Shown piece by piece: positions 33,929 through 45,070 of a stretch of 64,000 nucleotides of DNA. The DNA lies in assembly GCF_000002595.2 (NCBI RefSeq), contig NC_057004.1, positions 20,001 through 84,000 on the forward strand. The letters are read 5' to 3'. A program made the position numbers and the translations under genes. The notes under the pieces are model-generated. The model was given only the letters and a program-made list of their open reading frames with translations. It was not told the DNA's origin and ran no database searches. Each line of letters opens with the position of its first letter. Positions within the stretch are counted from its first letter, which is position 1. The stretch is from Chlamydomonas reinhardtii. Lineage: Eukaryota; Chlorophyta; Chlorophyceae; Chlamydomonadales; Chlamydomonadaceae.

Positions 33929-34370
33929 CTCTACCGCTTGCACGCACAGCGGCAAAATGGAGGGCAGGACAGTTAGTTTAACAGACCATCTATGATAAAT
34001 CAGATGGTCGGCATAAACACATCGGCAGCGGAAAGAACGAATAGCGAGCGCTGCATGAGGTGCCCCAATTATTTGGAAGCAACCCTACTCCAGCTTTGTA
34101 TGCCTTGAGCATTCAAAGGTATTTACACATTCCAACAATTGCCTCGCTAGTTGCTTCCATCGCCCGGGGCCTTCCCCAGGCGAAAAAACCAACGTTAGCC
34201 AGAGTTGACACAGCTTCTCTCGTCGCACCGCAATCGCGAAGCGCTTTGCCCAGGCCGCTCATCCTATAATATACGCTCAAACTATACGTGGCTACTGCAA
34301 TTCAGTTAGGTCGGGCAGGAAAAGCTTCGCAGCTGTGCGTTAACAAGCCCTGGCGCTCGGCGACTTGTAG
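33929..34370. promoter_or_regulatory. Shared 5' region of the divergent VTT and CGI-58 genes
   Basis: About 440 bp between the ATG of the minus-strand VTT gene and the ATG of the plus-strand hydrolase. It is A/T-richer than the flanking exons and holds TATAATATACGC-like sequence near 34266 that could act as a TATA element. A bidirectional promoter is inferred from the layout. Confidence 0.45.
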
Positions 34371-37191
34371 ATGAGCAGAAGTTTCTACACACAAGGCACG
34401 AAGCGGATACGGTCTCGGTTCAACACTCTCTGGCTCAGAGCCGCGAGTGCGTGGCGAGGCCAACGACCTCTGGTCTCCACAGTTTCGCAGTCTCGCAGTC
34501 TTGGTGCTCGCTTCAGGTGCGGCTGGGATATGAGCTAAGACCTCCAGCGTTTTGAAGAACGTTGGGATTCGGCGAAGGTGCCGATAATATGCGGGCCCCC
34601 AGACCGGTTCCTCGTCGACTTGCCCTGGCGCCTCCACTCGCCTTGGCGCTGCTTCCGCAGTTTCCAGCGCCTGCACGTGGGCGCCAACTCCCCCACCGGA
34701 CCCGGGGCGGGCGCGGGCGCGGGCGCCCTCGCCTACCTGGCCAGCCACTCGCAAAGCAGCAGCCTGCACGGCAGCACAGCCGCGGCTGCGGGCGGCGCCA
34801 TGGCTAGCACCGGCGAGCACGCGGCACGCTCTGAAGGGCAGCCCGCCAAGGAGGCGCCGGCGGTGCCCTGGTGGACTCGCTACACACGCTGGCGCCAGAC
34901 ATCCCGGCAGGAGGGCAAGGACGCCGAGTACAAAGTGATGAGGCTGTTCCCGGGGTGAGACAGAAGGCGGGCATGGCGAAGGCGGGGCAGCAAGTGGCGG
35001 TCTGTGATGGCCTGGTACAGCAATGCTTTGTTGCACGTGGTACAAAGTTTCTGGTTGGTTTCTTCTTCCTTCAACCCTGCACCCGGTTTGTCTCCTGGAA
35101 TGACAGGCCGGCCGGCCCATTGCAAGCGAGCGACGTGCCTGTTGGTCCGGGCCGCGAGGACTTCCTGCACACGCTCAGCGGCGGCCAGCAGGGCGTGGAC
35201 CCGCCCGTGGTCATGATGCCGGGCTACGGCGCCGGAGTGGGCTTCTACTACCGGTGAGGCCGTGCGCGCAGCAGGCAGGCTGGCGGATAGGCAGGCTGTC
35301 AGACAGGAGACTGCATGCGCAGTGGGGTCACCCAGCTTGGAATTGTGTCAAACGTTGATGTGGAACCCCCTGACTGACTCCGAAGCATGCATGTGCTGTC
35401 CACCACTACCCCGCTCCTCGCACCCTTGTCCCCCTCTCGCAGCAATTTCCCCAGCCTGGCTCAGCGGCTGCGGCTGTTCGCGGTGGACTGGCTGGGCACG
35501 GGCCTCAGCGGGCGACCGGCGTTCCGCGCCAAGGGCCGCGAGGACGCCGAGGACTTCTTCATCAACAGCCTTGTGACGTGGCGGCGGGCGGCGGGATTGG
35601 AGGGAAGCAAGATGATCCTGGTGAGTGGCTGGGAAATAGAGGGCGGATGCAACCCGTTAGGGGCTGAGGTTTTCTGCCGCCATGCCACCTGCCCCCCTCC
35701 ATCGAGCCAGCCTCCTTGACAGTTTATACCGCCTCTGCGTCTCGTCACTGTTGCCGCCGTGCGTGTTTCCCGCCTGGTCCGCAGGTGGGCCATAGCCTGG
35801 GCGGCTACCTGGCGGCCACATATGCGCTGAGGCACCCCGAGCACGTGCAGCACCTGGTGCTCGTGTGCCCTGCCGGAGTGGTGAGCCGCGGGAGGTCGGG
35901 GCATGGGGTCCTGGGAGCCGCCGGCTTGTGTGGTGACTCGTCGCAAAGGAGTTGCCAGTGCCTGGCTCTGACACGCCGCACTGCTGTTGGTGTTGCTGTT
36001 GATGCTGCAGCCCAAGGCGCCAGAGGACTGGGAGCGCCAGTGGCTGGGCGAGAAGTGAGTGTGGGGCCCTGGCAGTGCGGAGTTTGCGGGAGACACTGCA
36101 ATGGGCAACCCATTTCATACTACGTTTGGCTCCGTTTTGCTTCTACTTGCTGGTTGGCCGTTTCTCCTGCCTTTCTGCCTGCAGCGCCTGGAGTAGTCCT
36201 TGCCTGACCTCTTCCCTTTCCTCCTCCGCCCCCGCCTGCCTCCTCCAGGTGGACGTGGCGCGGCCAGCTGTTCAAGGTGTTCATGCGGGGCTGGGAGGCG
36301 GGCATCACGCCCGGCTCCATCATCCGCGGGCTGGGCCCCTGGGGGCAGAGCCTGGTGTACAAGTACGTGGCCAACCGGTTCAGCCACCACGGGGAGGGCC
36401 TGTCCGAGCGCGAGATCGAGGTGTTCAAGCAGTACTTCTACCACATCGCGGCGGCGCCAGGCAGCGGCGAGGTGAGCGGCGACAGGAAGATAGGAGAGAG
36501 CTGGCCTTGTCTCTTGTAGCCGATAACACCTCGCCTGCCTTGCATGACTTCCGCATGTGCTGTCTTGTGGGAAGCTCGCCGCATGCCAACGACGCCCCCC
36601 TTGAATGTCGCGCCGCAGTTTGCGCTGCGCCACCTGCTGGCCCCCGGCGCCTGGGCGCACTCGCCGCTGGAGGAGCGACTGCACGAGCTCAAGGTGCCCG
36701 TCACCTTCATCTACGGCAAGCACGATTGGATGCGCCCCGAGCACGCCGTGCGCCTGTGCGAGCAGCTGCGCACGGAGCGCGCACCCCGCGCGGCGCACGA
36801 CCTGTCGGTGGAGATCATCGACGACGCCGGCCACTTCGTGTTCCTGGACCAGCCCGAGCTGTTCGACAAGGCGCTCATGTCGGTGGTGGCGCCATACCTC
36901 AAAACCGCAAGTCAGCGCAGCAGCGCAAACGCCTACGCCGCGGCCGGCACGAGCGTCCACGTGGCGCCGGAGGCGGGCGCTGCTGCTGCGGCGGCGGCGG
37001 CCGGGGGCGCGCCGCTGTCGGGCGCGGCGGCCACGAGCTGGGGCTTCGCGGCCAGCGGCGCCGGCCAGGGCCAGGCTCAGCAGCAGCAGGAGGAGGCCGT
37101 GGACGCGGAGGGTGTGCAGCTTGAGGTGGGCGAGGAGGATGAGTCGGGGGCCGCGCGTCCAGCGGTCTCGGGTGGTGGTCGGGTGCGGTAA
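34371..37191 (+). CDS. CGI58: CGI-58/ABHD5-like alpha/beta hydrolase
   Basis: Eight exons fit in phase: 34371-34516, 34661-34954, 35107-35253, 35443-35620, 35785-35880, 36011-36054, 36249-36471 and 36619-37191, giving 566 aa. The start exon encodes a basic, Ser-rich leader (MSRSFYTQGTKRIRSRFNTL) typical of an organelle transit peptide. The hydrolase core shows VVMMPGYGAG (oxyanion region), the nucleophile elbow GHSLGG with Ser about 259, a candidate acid Asp about 412 in GKHDWM, and GHFVFLD, which combines the catalytic His (about 448) with the HX4D acyltransferase motif of CGI-58. Plant CGI-58 has lipase, phospholipase and lysophosphatidate acyltransferase activities and limits neutral lipid levels. 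Unlike mammalian ABHD5, the nucleophile position is Ser, so an active enzyme is expected. The C-terminal about 90 residues are Ala/Gln-rich and not part of the fold. TGTAA at 37903 may end the transcript. Confidence 0.88.
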
Positions 37192-38149
37192 CGCTCAAAC
37201 CTGGGCAGGCGGCAAGACTACCTACCGCAGCACTGCTTTTAGTGGCGTGCTGTTTGATCGCTGTAGTGACGCCATGTACGGATGTGGGTAGGCTGGGGAA
37301 GACCTCATAGCCTCATTCATTGCTGCGTGTTGCGTTTGTATGATAAACTACCGTATGGTTGCAGTGTGATATTTCTAGATGCCAGGGATCGTGACCCTAG
37401 CCACTAACCCCTACGCGCAAGGGAGCGCGGATGGCGCTTTTGCCATGTCCTCGACTGTTACGCATGCGTCCTAGGGTCCTGCAACCGAATAGGCGTGAAG
37501 GGGATGGCCTGTTTGCACCGGCTGCATGGTATGGCCCCCTGCGCGTGCGCCCAACACGATGAGCCTTTGGTCGAAGACTATGGAGCGATAATCTGGAGCA
37601 GAGCGAAGCATGTGATAGCTGAGAGCGGCCGGGCATGGGTTTGCAAAGCGCTCTGTGTTGCTTGCGTTGTGTGTGTTTCTGTCAGTCGCTTGCACAGCTG
37701 CAAGCTTGTAGCGCTGTGAGTGGGTCGTGTGTTGCTTCGTAGGTGCTGTTTGGGTTGTCGTGTGAAGAAACAAGCTGCAAGGTTTGTAGGTACCACATCG
37801 TAGGCCGTTAGGTTGGCAGTTCACAGAGCACGGGCCGGGTATGTCGCACATGGCGTTACGGAGTGCTGCGTTTCGGAGAATGGTGCTGTCATGCACGTGC
37901 ATTGTAAGGGCCTCAGACTGACTTACGAATTGCGCTGCGGCTCAGCGGCAAAGTTGACAGCCAATCGCCCAATCAGATGCGTTGTTGCTTACAGTGACCG
38001 CATTCCGGGGCTGCACGAGACTCCCACGCCTGACCAGCGTGCGGCCGTATGCCCAAGCTACTGCCATGTCTCTTTCCCTGCCGTCATGCCTGCCCCCTGA
38101 CCTAGCGCCCTGCCATAAAGCCACTGTCCGCCCCACTGCTGCACACTGC
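37192..38149. other. Intergenic region between convergent genes
   Basis: Lies between the stops of the CGI-58-like gene (+) and the flavoprotein gene (-). It contains both putative 3' ends: TGTAA at 37903 (+) and TTACA at 37989, the minus-strand form, 157 nt beyond the flavoprotein stop. No further gene is seen. Confidence 0.55.
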
Positions 38150-39736
38150 CTAGAAGTTGAGCAGGATCTTCTCGGGCGGCACCCCCTTCGCGGTCAGCAG
38201 CGCCGTCACGGCCTGGCACATGCCCTTGTGCCCGCACAGCATCGCACCCACGCTGCTGGCGGCGTCGGCGGGCAGCGCGGCCAGCCCCTCGCGCTCAAAC
38301 ACGTCGTGCACGTAGCCCTGCTTGCTCTCGCTGTACACCGACACCACCTTGACGCCCGCGGCAGTCCACTGCGGCAGCAGCTCGCTGTAGGCAGTGGACT
38401 CTGTTGGTGGGAGGAGCGCGCAGGAGGAGGAGCAAGCCGGCAAGCATGAGAATGCAGTTGAAGACAACCGAGGAGGTGTCAGTAGGGAATGCCCAGAGGG
38501 TGCAGCAAGGCGGGTGATGGGGGCCAGAGAACGGGCGTATAAAGTGGCAGGGTCACGGGGGCTGCAGCGGGAAGGGCCCCTATCCACCCCTGCATGTCAC
38601 GCCCCCAGCCCTGCTCCGTGCCCTCACCCGGGTTGCGGGTGCCGTAGTACAGCGTCACGTCGCGGCCGGCCAGCGCGCCGCTGTCAATGACGGCGCGAAG
38701 CGGGCTGATGCCGGAACCGGTGGCGAACAGCAGCACGGCGCGGGTGGTGGAGGCGGGCAGACGGTCCAGCGCGAAGCCCTTGCCCATGACCGGGCTCACG
38801 CTCACGGGGTCGCCGGCCGAGGCGTTGCACAGCAGCTCGGCGGTGGAGCCTGAGGAGCGAGGTGCGGGGGAGGGAGGGGGGAGGCAGCCATGCACGAAAC
38901 ATGAGATTCAATGTCGGTCATGTGCGGTACCCAAGGACTAGGCTCCATCACATGGGCGTGGGACCGCAGCGCGTAGGCCGGGGAGCTGTGCTAGGCTGCA
39001 GTGGGCAAGCGATCGACTGAGCGCTGCATCCCGCTGCAACCCCGCCTTTGCCCCCTGCTCACCCGGCGCCCCCTTGATCAGGAACTCCAGCTGGCCGCTG
39101 CCGGCGTGTGCGCCCGGCGCCGAGGCGATGGCGAAGAAGCCGGGCTTGCTGTCCCCCACCTTGACCTGCACGAACTGGCCCGGCACCGTGTAGCCGGCGG
39201 CCAGCGGCGCACCCACGTCGATCACCACCTTGTGCAGCGGGCCGGCGGCGGCGGGCGAGTTGGACACAACCCTGCGGCACGAGTCCCACACGGTTCGGGG
39301 CGAAATAGACATGAAGCATGAAGTGGCGGGCGATCTTTTTGTGTCACTTCAACTGCCGTACAAAGGCGGTCCGACCGTGAGGATTTCCCGAATTTATACT
39401 ACTTATGTACTTTTCCAACCCCGAAGGGTCGAAAGGCCAGGCTTGGCATGGGCGTTGGCGGCTTGAGCTATGCCGCCGGACGATGCCTAACCATTTCCCC
39501 CTCCCACAGCTGCCTCGTGCTCGTGGCACCCACTTTGCAGGCTGGAACTCCACCGGGGCGCCCCAGTTGGCCTGCACGCGCACAGCGCCGCGGCGGCCAG
39601 CGGCGGTGGGGCGCGAGGCGGCGGCGGACGAGAAGGGCGCGGGCAGGCGGCCGGAGGCGCCGCAGGCCGAGCTGCCGCGCATCGGGGCGATGCCCTGCTG
39701 CGGCGTGCTGCGATGGGGGCGGGGCGAGGTGTGCAT
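38150..39736 (-). CDS. pKIWI502-like ferredoxin-reductase-type flavoprotein, plastid
   Basis: Four minus-strand exons fit in phase: 39736-39534, 39271-39063, 38849-38628 and 38400-38150, giving 294 aa, or 276 aa from the second Met at 39682. The first about 50 residues are Ala/Ser/Arg-rich and end in RRGAVRVQA, which resembles a chloroplast transit peptide and its cleavage site. The FAD/FMN-binding barrel shows PGQFVQVKVGDSKPGFFAIAS. The nucleotide-binding domain shows LLFATGSGISPLRAVI, YYGTRNP and MLCGHKGMC, in the usual order of the ferredoxin-NADP+ reductase superfamily. The closest family I recognise is the plant fruit protein pKIWI502 group, oxidoreductases of unsettled physiological role. 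Length is close to the family's about 300 aa. Electron donor and acceptor cannot be read from sequence. Confidence 0.85.
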
Positions 39737-40976
39737 GGGGTTTCAAGGGCGCAGTGAGGTCAGCAACGTAGGAGCTGCATCCGTCCTTCCAGGGGTCGGC
39801 GCCAACATCACAGTGTTACTCGCAAATCCCAGACTGCACCAGATGCATGCGAGTAGATACATGGCCCCATGAAGCATCCTATGCGCACGAGCTCCCCGCT
39901 ACTGCTGCAACAGCGGCTGCCCCGGGCAGCTCACCGGCTGGCGCCGCTGCACACTGTGACGGGCTGCGCGCGGCGCTGCGAGGCGCGACCGCTGCAGGCA
40001 GCGCCCGCTGGGTAGGAATTAGCGCGCATGAGCGTGTGCTGCATGGTGTCGGTGCTCGGTGGTGCAAGGAGTATCAAGTGGAAAGCAGGCTGCTCACGCG
40101 TCCTGCAGGCAGGTGGGCATGGCCAGGGGGCGGGGAGGGGTTCGCAGGTCTAGTCCTGCACCGGAGCTAGTGCGGCCAGGGCCTTCATGACCTTCATGAC
40201 AACTGCAGCATGTACACGGTACGGATAACGATGCGGTGACTGCCCCTTGGAGCCGGCGCGTGCGAGGATATGTGTTTGTCAATGAGCACTGGGCGACCGC
40301 TCGAGCACGCAGGAGAGGCCATACATATGTCTGACACTGTTATTCATCGCGAGCCACATCCCCACTGGCGCGTCGATCACAGTGCAGCGACGACTGGCCA
40401 TCCTTCCCACACACCAGAGAAGTCTCCACGCGCTCAAGCTCCTGGCGACCGAAGCTGCCCAAATCGTTGCAATGGCTGGTCGCTGTGTGCAGCTCCACGC
40501 CGAGCGTCGCGGATGTGTGGCAATAACAGAGCAAAGAAGCCCGTGGTTTCCGTCGCTTACTAGCCAAGGGCCAGTATGACACTTAAAAGCAGTGTATGTA
40601 GCCAGCTCAGCAGCGGGTGGGGGTGATGAAGTGGGTGTGGGGCCCATCATCCGCGCTCGCGTGTCCTTTCCCCCTCCGTGTCTGGGCGGCCCACCGGGTT
40701 GGTCCCGCGAGCCACCAAAAGACGTCCGGTATCCACCAGTCATTAAGCACCGTCAGATTCCTTCCTAGTTCAAGTCCCACACCATGAAGTCCTACACTGT
40801 CTTCTCGCTTCTCTAGCCCCGCACCGCCAGACACACGCACCTACCCATCTACACACATACTCCTGCAACATTGCGCGACTCTCGGACTTGCCCTTTGCTT
40901 CCCATCATCGCATCTTCCACGCTGTCCATACGCTAGTGTATTCTTGAAACCACCGCACACTTGTCAGTGGGCAGCG
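39737..40976. other. Intergenic region, no gene seen
   Basis: About 1.2 kb between the flavoprotein start and the stop of GT77 copy A. Open frames here are short and lack codon bias. A TTCAAGTCCCAC string near 40770 resembles a tRNA B box, but no matching A box or cloverleaf was found. Confidence 0.5.
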
Positions 40977-43900
40977 CTACGTCCCTTTGCTGAGCCCTTG
41001 CCATGGCCCCAGTGTGTGCAGGTAGCTGGTTCGCGCCTCTAGCGGCGGCAGGCTCTTGTAGCGCTCGGGCGGCAGCGCCACCAGCTGCAGCCGCTCCGTC
41101 AGGTTGTAGGCCTGAGATGAATGAGCGATGATAGACATGAGTAACACGCCCGTGCCAGAATGAACACCGTGGCTTAGCTGAGCAAAAGCACGACCCAGCC
41201 CCGCCAGGCGCCTACGGCGCCTTGCCGAGCTGTCCATATGCGGCACCCAGCTACAACCTGGCTACCCCACCCGCCCACCCGGCCCAGCCCTGACACACCT
41301 TCATGTCTGGCGGGCTGCGGCAGCACCAGTGTGTGGTGTGGCGCTGCATGAGCTCGTCAAATCGGTCCCAGGTGGCGTGGTTGTTGAAGCCGCTGAAGAT
41401 GCGGACGGGCTGCGGGAAGTGCAGCACACGTGCACCGCCCGCCGCTGTGCTGATGTTGGCCAGCACGGCCCGCAGCTCCCGGTCCGACAGCGGCGCCGCC
41501 ACAGTTACACGGCGACCGTGTCCCCGCGGCGCGGGTTCGGTGGACAGCACCAGCTGGTCCAGCCTTAGGCCGCCCGGGCGCGGCAGCGCCGACGGAACCA
41601 CCTCTACAAACGACTTCTGCAGATGCGAAGGGCAGTCCGGCATGGTTCAGGTGTGACGCGTCCAGGCAACCAACCGGCAAACGCTTTTCCTCTTGATGCA
41701 ATGGTGTACTACCGGTAAGCTGTGAGTGGTGAATCGTGCGGTACGCAAATGGCACAAGACATGAAAACCCGAGGGTGGGGCGCATGACCTGTGCGCCGTC
41801 TGCGGCTCCAGGTCCCGCAAGCAGGACCCGCACCTTCATGTCGTCCGGCACCTTGGGGTTGTCCAGGAAGGAGTACTCGCGCACCAGCACCTTGTGACCC
41901 GCATACTCAGTGGCGTCGGGCGGCAGGGCAAACTGGCCGGTGTTGAGCTTCTTGGCACGCAGCACGTGGCTCAGCGCGCAGGTGAAGGGAAACGTGGTGG
42001 CGGTTTCGTGGTTGATGCGGCACGACTGAGTTTGGTACCAGTTCTTAGAGCAGTAGCACTGGAACTGCAGTTGCACGAGGAAAACAGGGGAATGCCTGAA
42101 TCACCAGAGCCGCCATCTTGCGTTATGCTTGTGCATGCTTGTGCATGCCAACGAACTGGGTCACTCGTCCATACATACCGTATGCTGTACAGCGCATATG
42201 AGCAGCACCCAGCACTCCAGGCCCCATAACACGCACGCGTACGTACCCGCGGCATGACCAGCGTGCGGTTGGCAATGAGCGCGATGGCAAAGGCGTAGTA
42301 GGCCTGCTGCAGCTGATAGTTGGCGGCTTGGACGTGGAAGCGGATCATCTCCTCAGTGCGCTGGAGCTCCCAGTTGTTGAACCCGACAGGCATCTGTCAA
42401 CATGTGCGTGCGGGCGGTGCGGCCATGCGGCTCACGCAACTGGCGATACTGGTAGTAAGGACTTGCGCTCAGCACAGCGCTATGCCACCGTGCCAGCCGC
42501 CCCACCCCCCATACGCAAAGCCCCGCTGCGCCCACTCCAGCCACCCCCAGCCTCCGCGCAAGCCGCTACCAGCTACCTGTACGCACCGGCAGCAGGTCCA
42601 GGTCAAAGGTCACCAGGTCTGGCGAGGTGTAGTATTCAGGTGGGTCGTGGAACTTGATTGCGTCGCGCATGTTCTGGCGCTTGCTCTCCATGGTGCTGCC
42701 GCCCCACACCCAGTGCACCACGTACAGAGGGTGGGCCAGCTTCTGCGGGTGCAAGGAGGGGGCCAGTGGCCCCGGGGCCCAGAGGCATCGGTGCGGTGGA
42801 AGGCAGGCAGACAAGGAGCTGCACACCAGGCTACAGTGCGGTCTAGCACGCGGCTGAGCCTGTCCCTGTCCCCACCTCCCACAGCCGCGCGTTGACGTAG
42901 GTGTAGGCGTTGGCGAACATGGATGCGGGCAGGAAGGAGATGGCGGTGGTGTTGCTGAAGGCGGCGTAGTAGAGGCGGGCGCTGGGGTCGGGCCCCAGCA
43001 CCGCCTTGGGCATGGCGGGGTCGCCGCGAAAGAAGTGGCCGCGGGCCAGCGTGTTAAAGCCGTCCTGCGCGAGCGTGGGTGAGTAGGTGCAGGTGGCCAG
43101 GCGCGACATGCGGCGTTGTGTGGCGCTACGGGATGACTGGAGGCGATCAAGCGGGCAGGTGCGCGGCACTGCACGTGCTGACCAAGGACGACACACGCAT
43201 GCCTCACAAGCCCGACGCCCTGTCATCCCACCGGGGCCCGCCCCCACCTGGTCGTGGCCCACGTTCTTGGGCTGAAAAGACAGCCACACGTCGAAGAACG
43301 CCAGCCCGCCGGGCCATTGCCGCATGAAGTAGATGCCTGGCACACAGGGTTGGGAGGCAGTCAGCTTTAAGCAATGAACGTGGAGAGGTGAGTGGCGCAG
43401 TGAGGCGTGGCCTAGTGACGTGGGGGTTGACTGTGGCACACGCTTCCTGCCCAGAGCGGTACACTGGTACCCCCATGCCGAATCTACATTCCATGCAACC
43501 GGAACTGTCAACGGGTGGTTATCGGTACCGTATTCTCCAAGCGAGATTACCTGTATTGATGTTCGTGTGTGGGTTGGTGGATATCTCCAGCCCCGTGTCC
43601 CCCTTGACGTTCTGCGTCTGCACGGCGTCCGTGGCGATCACCACGTGTACCGGGCTGGTACGCTGCCGCGCGGCGAAGTAGGGCAGTGGGTCGCTGAACC
43701 ACACCACGTCCGTGTCCGAGTGGATGATATGCACACCGAACTCGTACACCGCCTTCATCATGTGCACCTGCCGGCGGACAGCGCGCAAGCAAGGGCACAG
43801 CGCGCGAGCGGTAAGTGCACAGGAGCCCCAGGCGGCGGCTGCATTACGATGTTGTATGCAACATATACAGCGCTCTCCTTTGGCCGAGATTCCACAGCCT

Positions 43901-44854
43901 TGGCATGGAAGTCATGGGTCCTGCTGTGGCCCATTCACCACATCCAGCTCTGGGCTGCCTTGCTCCCGACTGCTCTCAGGGCTGCCTCAGCGCGCTTGCC
44001 CCATCGACGCCCCTACCGTCTACATGGGATGTTACCCGCACACAGGCGCACACGCGCGTGAACACACACCTTGTTCCAAGTGGTCTGGGTCCAGTGGTTA
44101 CTGCCCCACTTGTACTGTGCATCTGTTGCGAGGGGGCGGCATGATTGGCAAAAGCACGCTACCAAACAGGCAATGTATCTGCCCTCTTTGCGCGCGGCAC
44201 AATTCCGTCTGCACAGCCATACTTGCTTATTGCTGCCGTCAAGAAGACACCCCCTGCTTGCATCCGCGCCCAGCACCCTCTGCCTGTGCCGGTCCCGCCC
44301 GCCCGCACCTGAGCCCTTGTACACCAGGCGGTCTGCGGGCGCGTTGAAGCAGTGCCCCACCGCCCCCATAGACCCCAACCCTAGCGACGTTTCGGGGTCC
44401 AGCGCCGCAATGAGCCAGTAGCTGATGTTGGCGGCGCGCACGTTATCCACATAGCTGGGCCCCAGCTGCGCCCACACAATCTTGTCGATCACGGTCACCA
44501 GCACCGTGTTCTCCTTGGCCACACCCAGCACCAGCTCCCTGCAACAGAGAGGCCGCGGCAGCACAGCAGGCCGCCACACTCGCAGGGGCTGAAGTATCTG
44601 CCAAAGGAGAGGACAGCTGCCAGCGGGGCCAGGGAGCGGAGCCTCTGCACTTCTCGCCCACGCACTTACTTGGTGAGCGGCCCGCAGTGCCCTCCTGCTG
44701 GCTGCTGCTGCTGCTGCTTCAGCCCTCTACTCCCAGCGCCAAGTACGTGAGGCGACCCTTCCTGGACAAACCAGGAAGGCCATTCGTGCTGCACAGGCGT
44801 GCCACCGGCTACTGCAGCGACCGCCAATAACAAAACAAGGACAGTGATTGACAT
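40977..44854 (-). CDS. GT77 arabinosyltransferase-like protein, XEG113 type (copy A)
   Basis: Eleven minus-strand exons fit in phase: 44854-44670, 44538-44309, 44122-44070, 43767-43551, 43336-43248, 43064-42876, 42742-42587, 42393-42247, 42064-41834, 41616-41299 and 41111-40977, giving 649 aa. MSITVLVLLLAVAAVAGG is a signal peptide or membrane anchor. The PF03407-type nucleotide-diphospho-sugar transferase domain carries HSDTDVVW with the metal-binding DxD at about 174-176, then TNINTGIYFMRQW and HDQDGFNTLARG. The C-terminal half follows the plant XEG113 pattern: HWVWGGSTMESKRQNMRD, a YYQLQQAY-like helix, NRTLVMP, Cys-rich CYCSKNWYQTQ and REYSFLDNP. In plants XEG113 adds arabinofuranose to hydroxyproline-linked chains of extensins in the Golgi. 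Chlamydomonas walls are built of hydroxyproline-rich glycoproteins, so the same role is likely. Copy A is the least altered of the cluster and keeps all introns. Confidence 0.87.
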
Positions 44855-45070
44855 CTTGCATGTGGTTCAACCCCCTTTGGCCCGGCGCACAGCACGCATG
44901 GTCGCGGTTTGGCGCTCTCGGCGAAAGAAGTTGGCCACTGTCCTAAACTTGGCACTCCTATTATATATTTTGCTTAGTAGAAACAGTATGAATGCTCTTA
45001 AACAAAAAGTAGCTTAAGAGCCCTCGCAAATGAGCTGAACTGAATAGGCTTGTTCGCTGAGCGCAGCAGA
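44855..45070. promoter_or_regulatory. Compact divergent promoter of GT77 copies A and B
   Basis: Only 216 bp separate the two start codons. The segment is A/T-rich for this genome and contains TATTATATATTTTGC near 44959, a plausible TATA element for copy B. Shared control of the two paralogues is inferred from the spacing. Confidence 0.5.

Noticed and set aside
34302-35120. 272-codon minus-strand frame opposite the start of the CGI-58-like gene
   Set aside because: The plus strand has phase-consistent exons with family motifs here; the minus frame shows nothing recognisable.
40741-40790. tRNA- or SINE-like B box (TTCAAGTCCCAC)
   Set aside because: No A box, acceptor stem or cloverleaf could be drawn around it.
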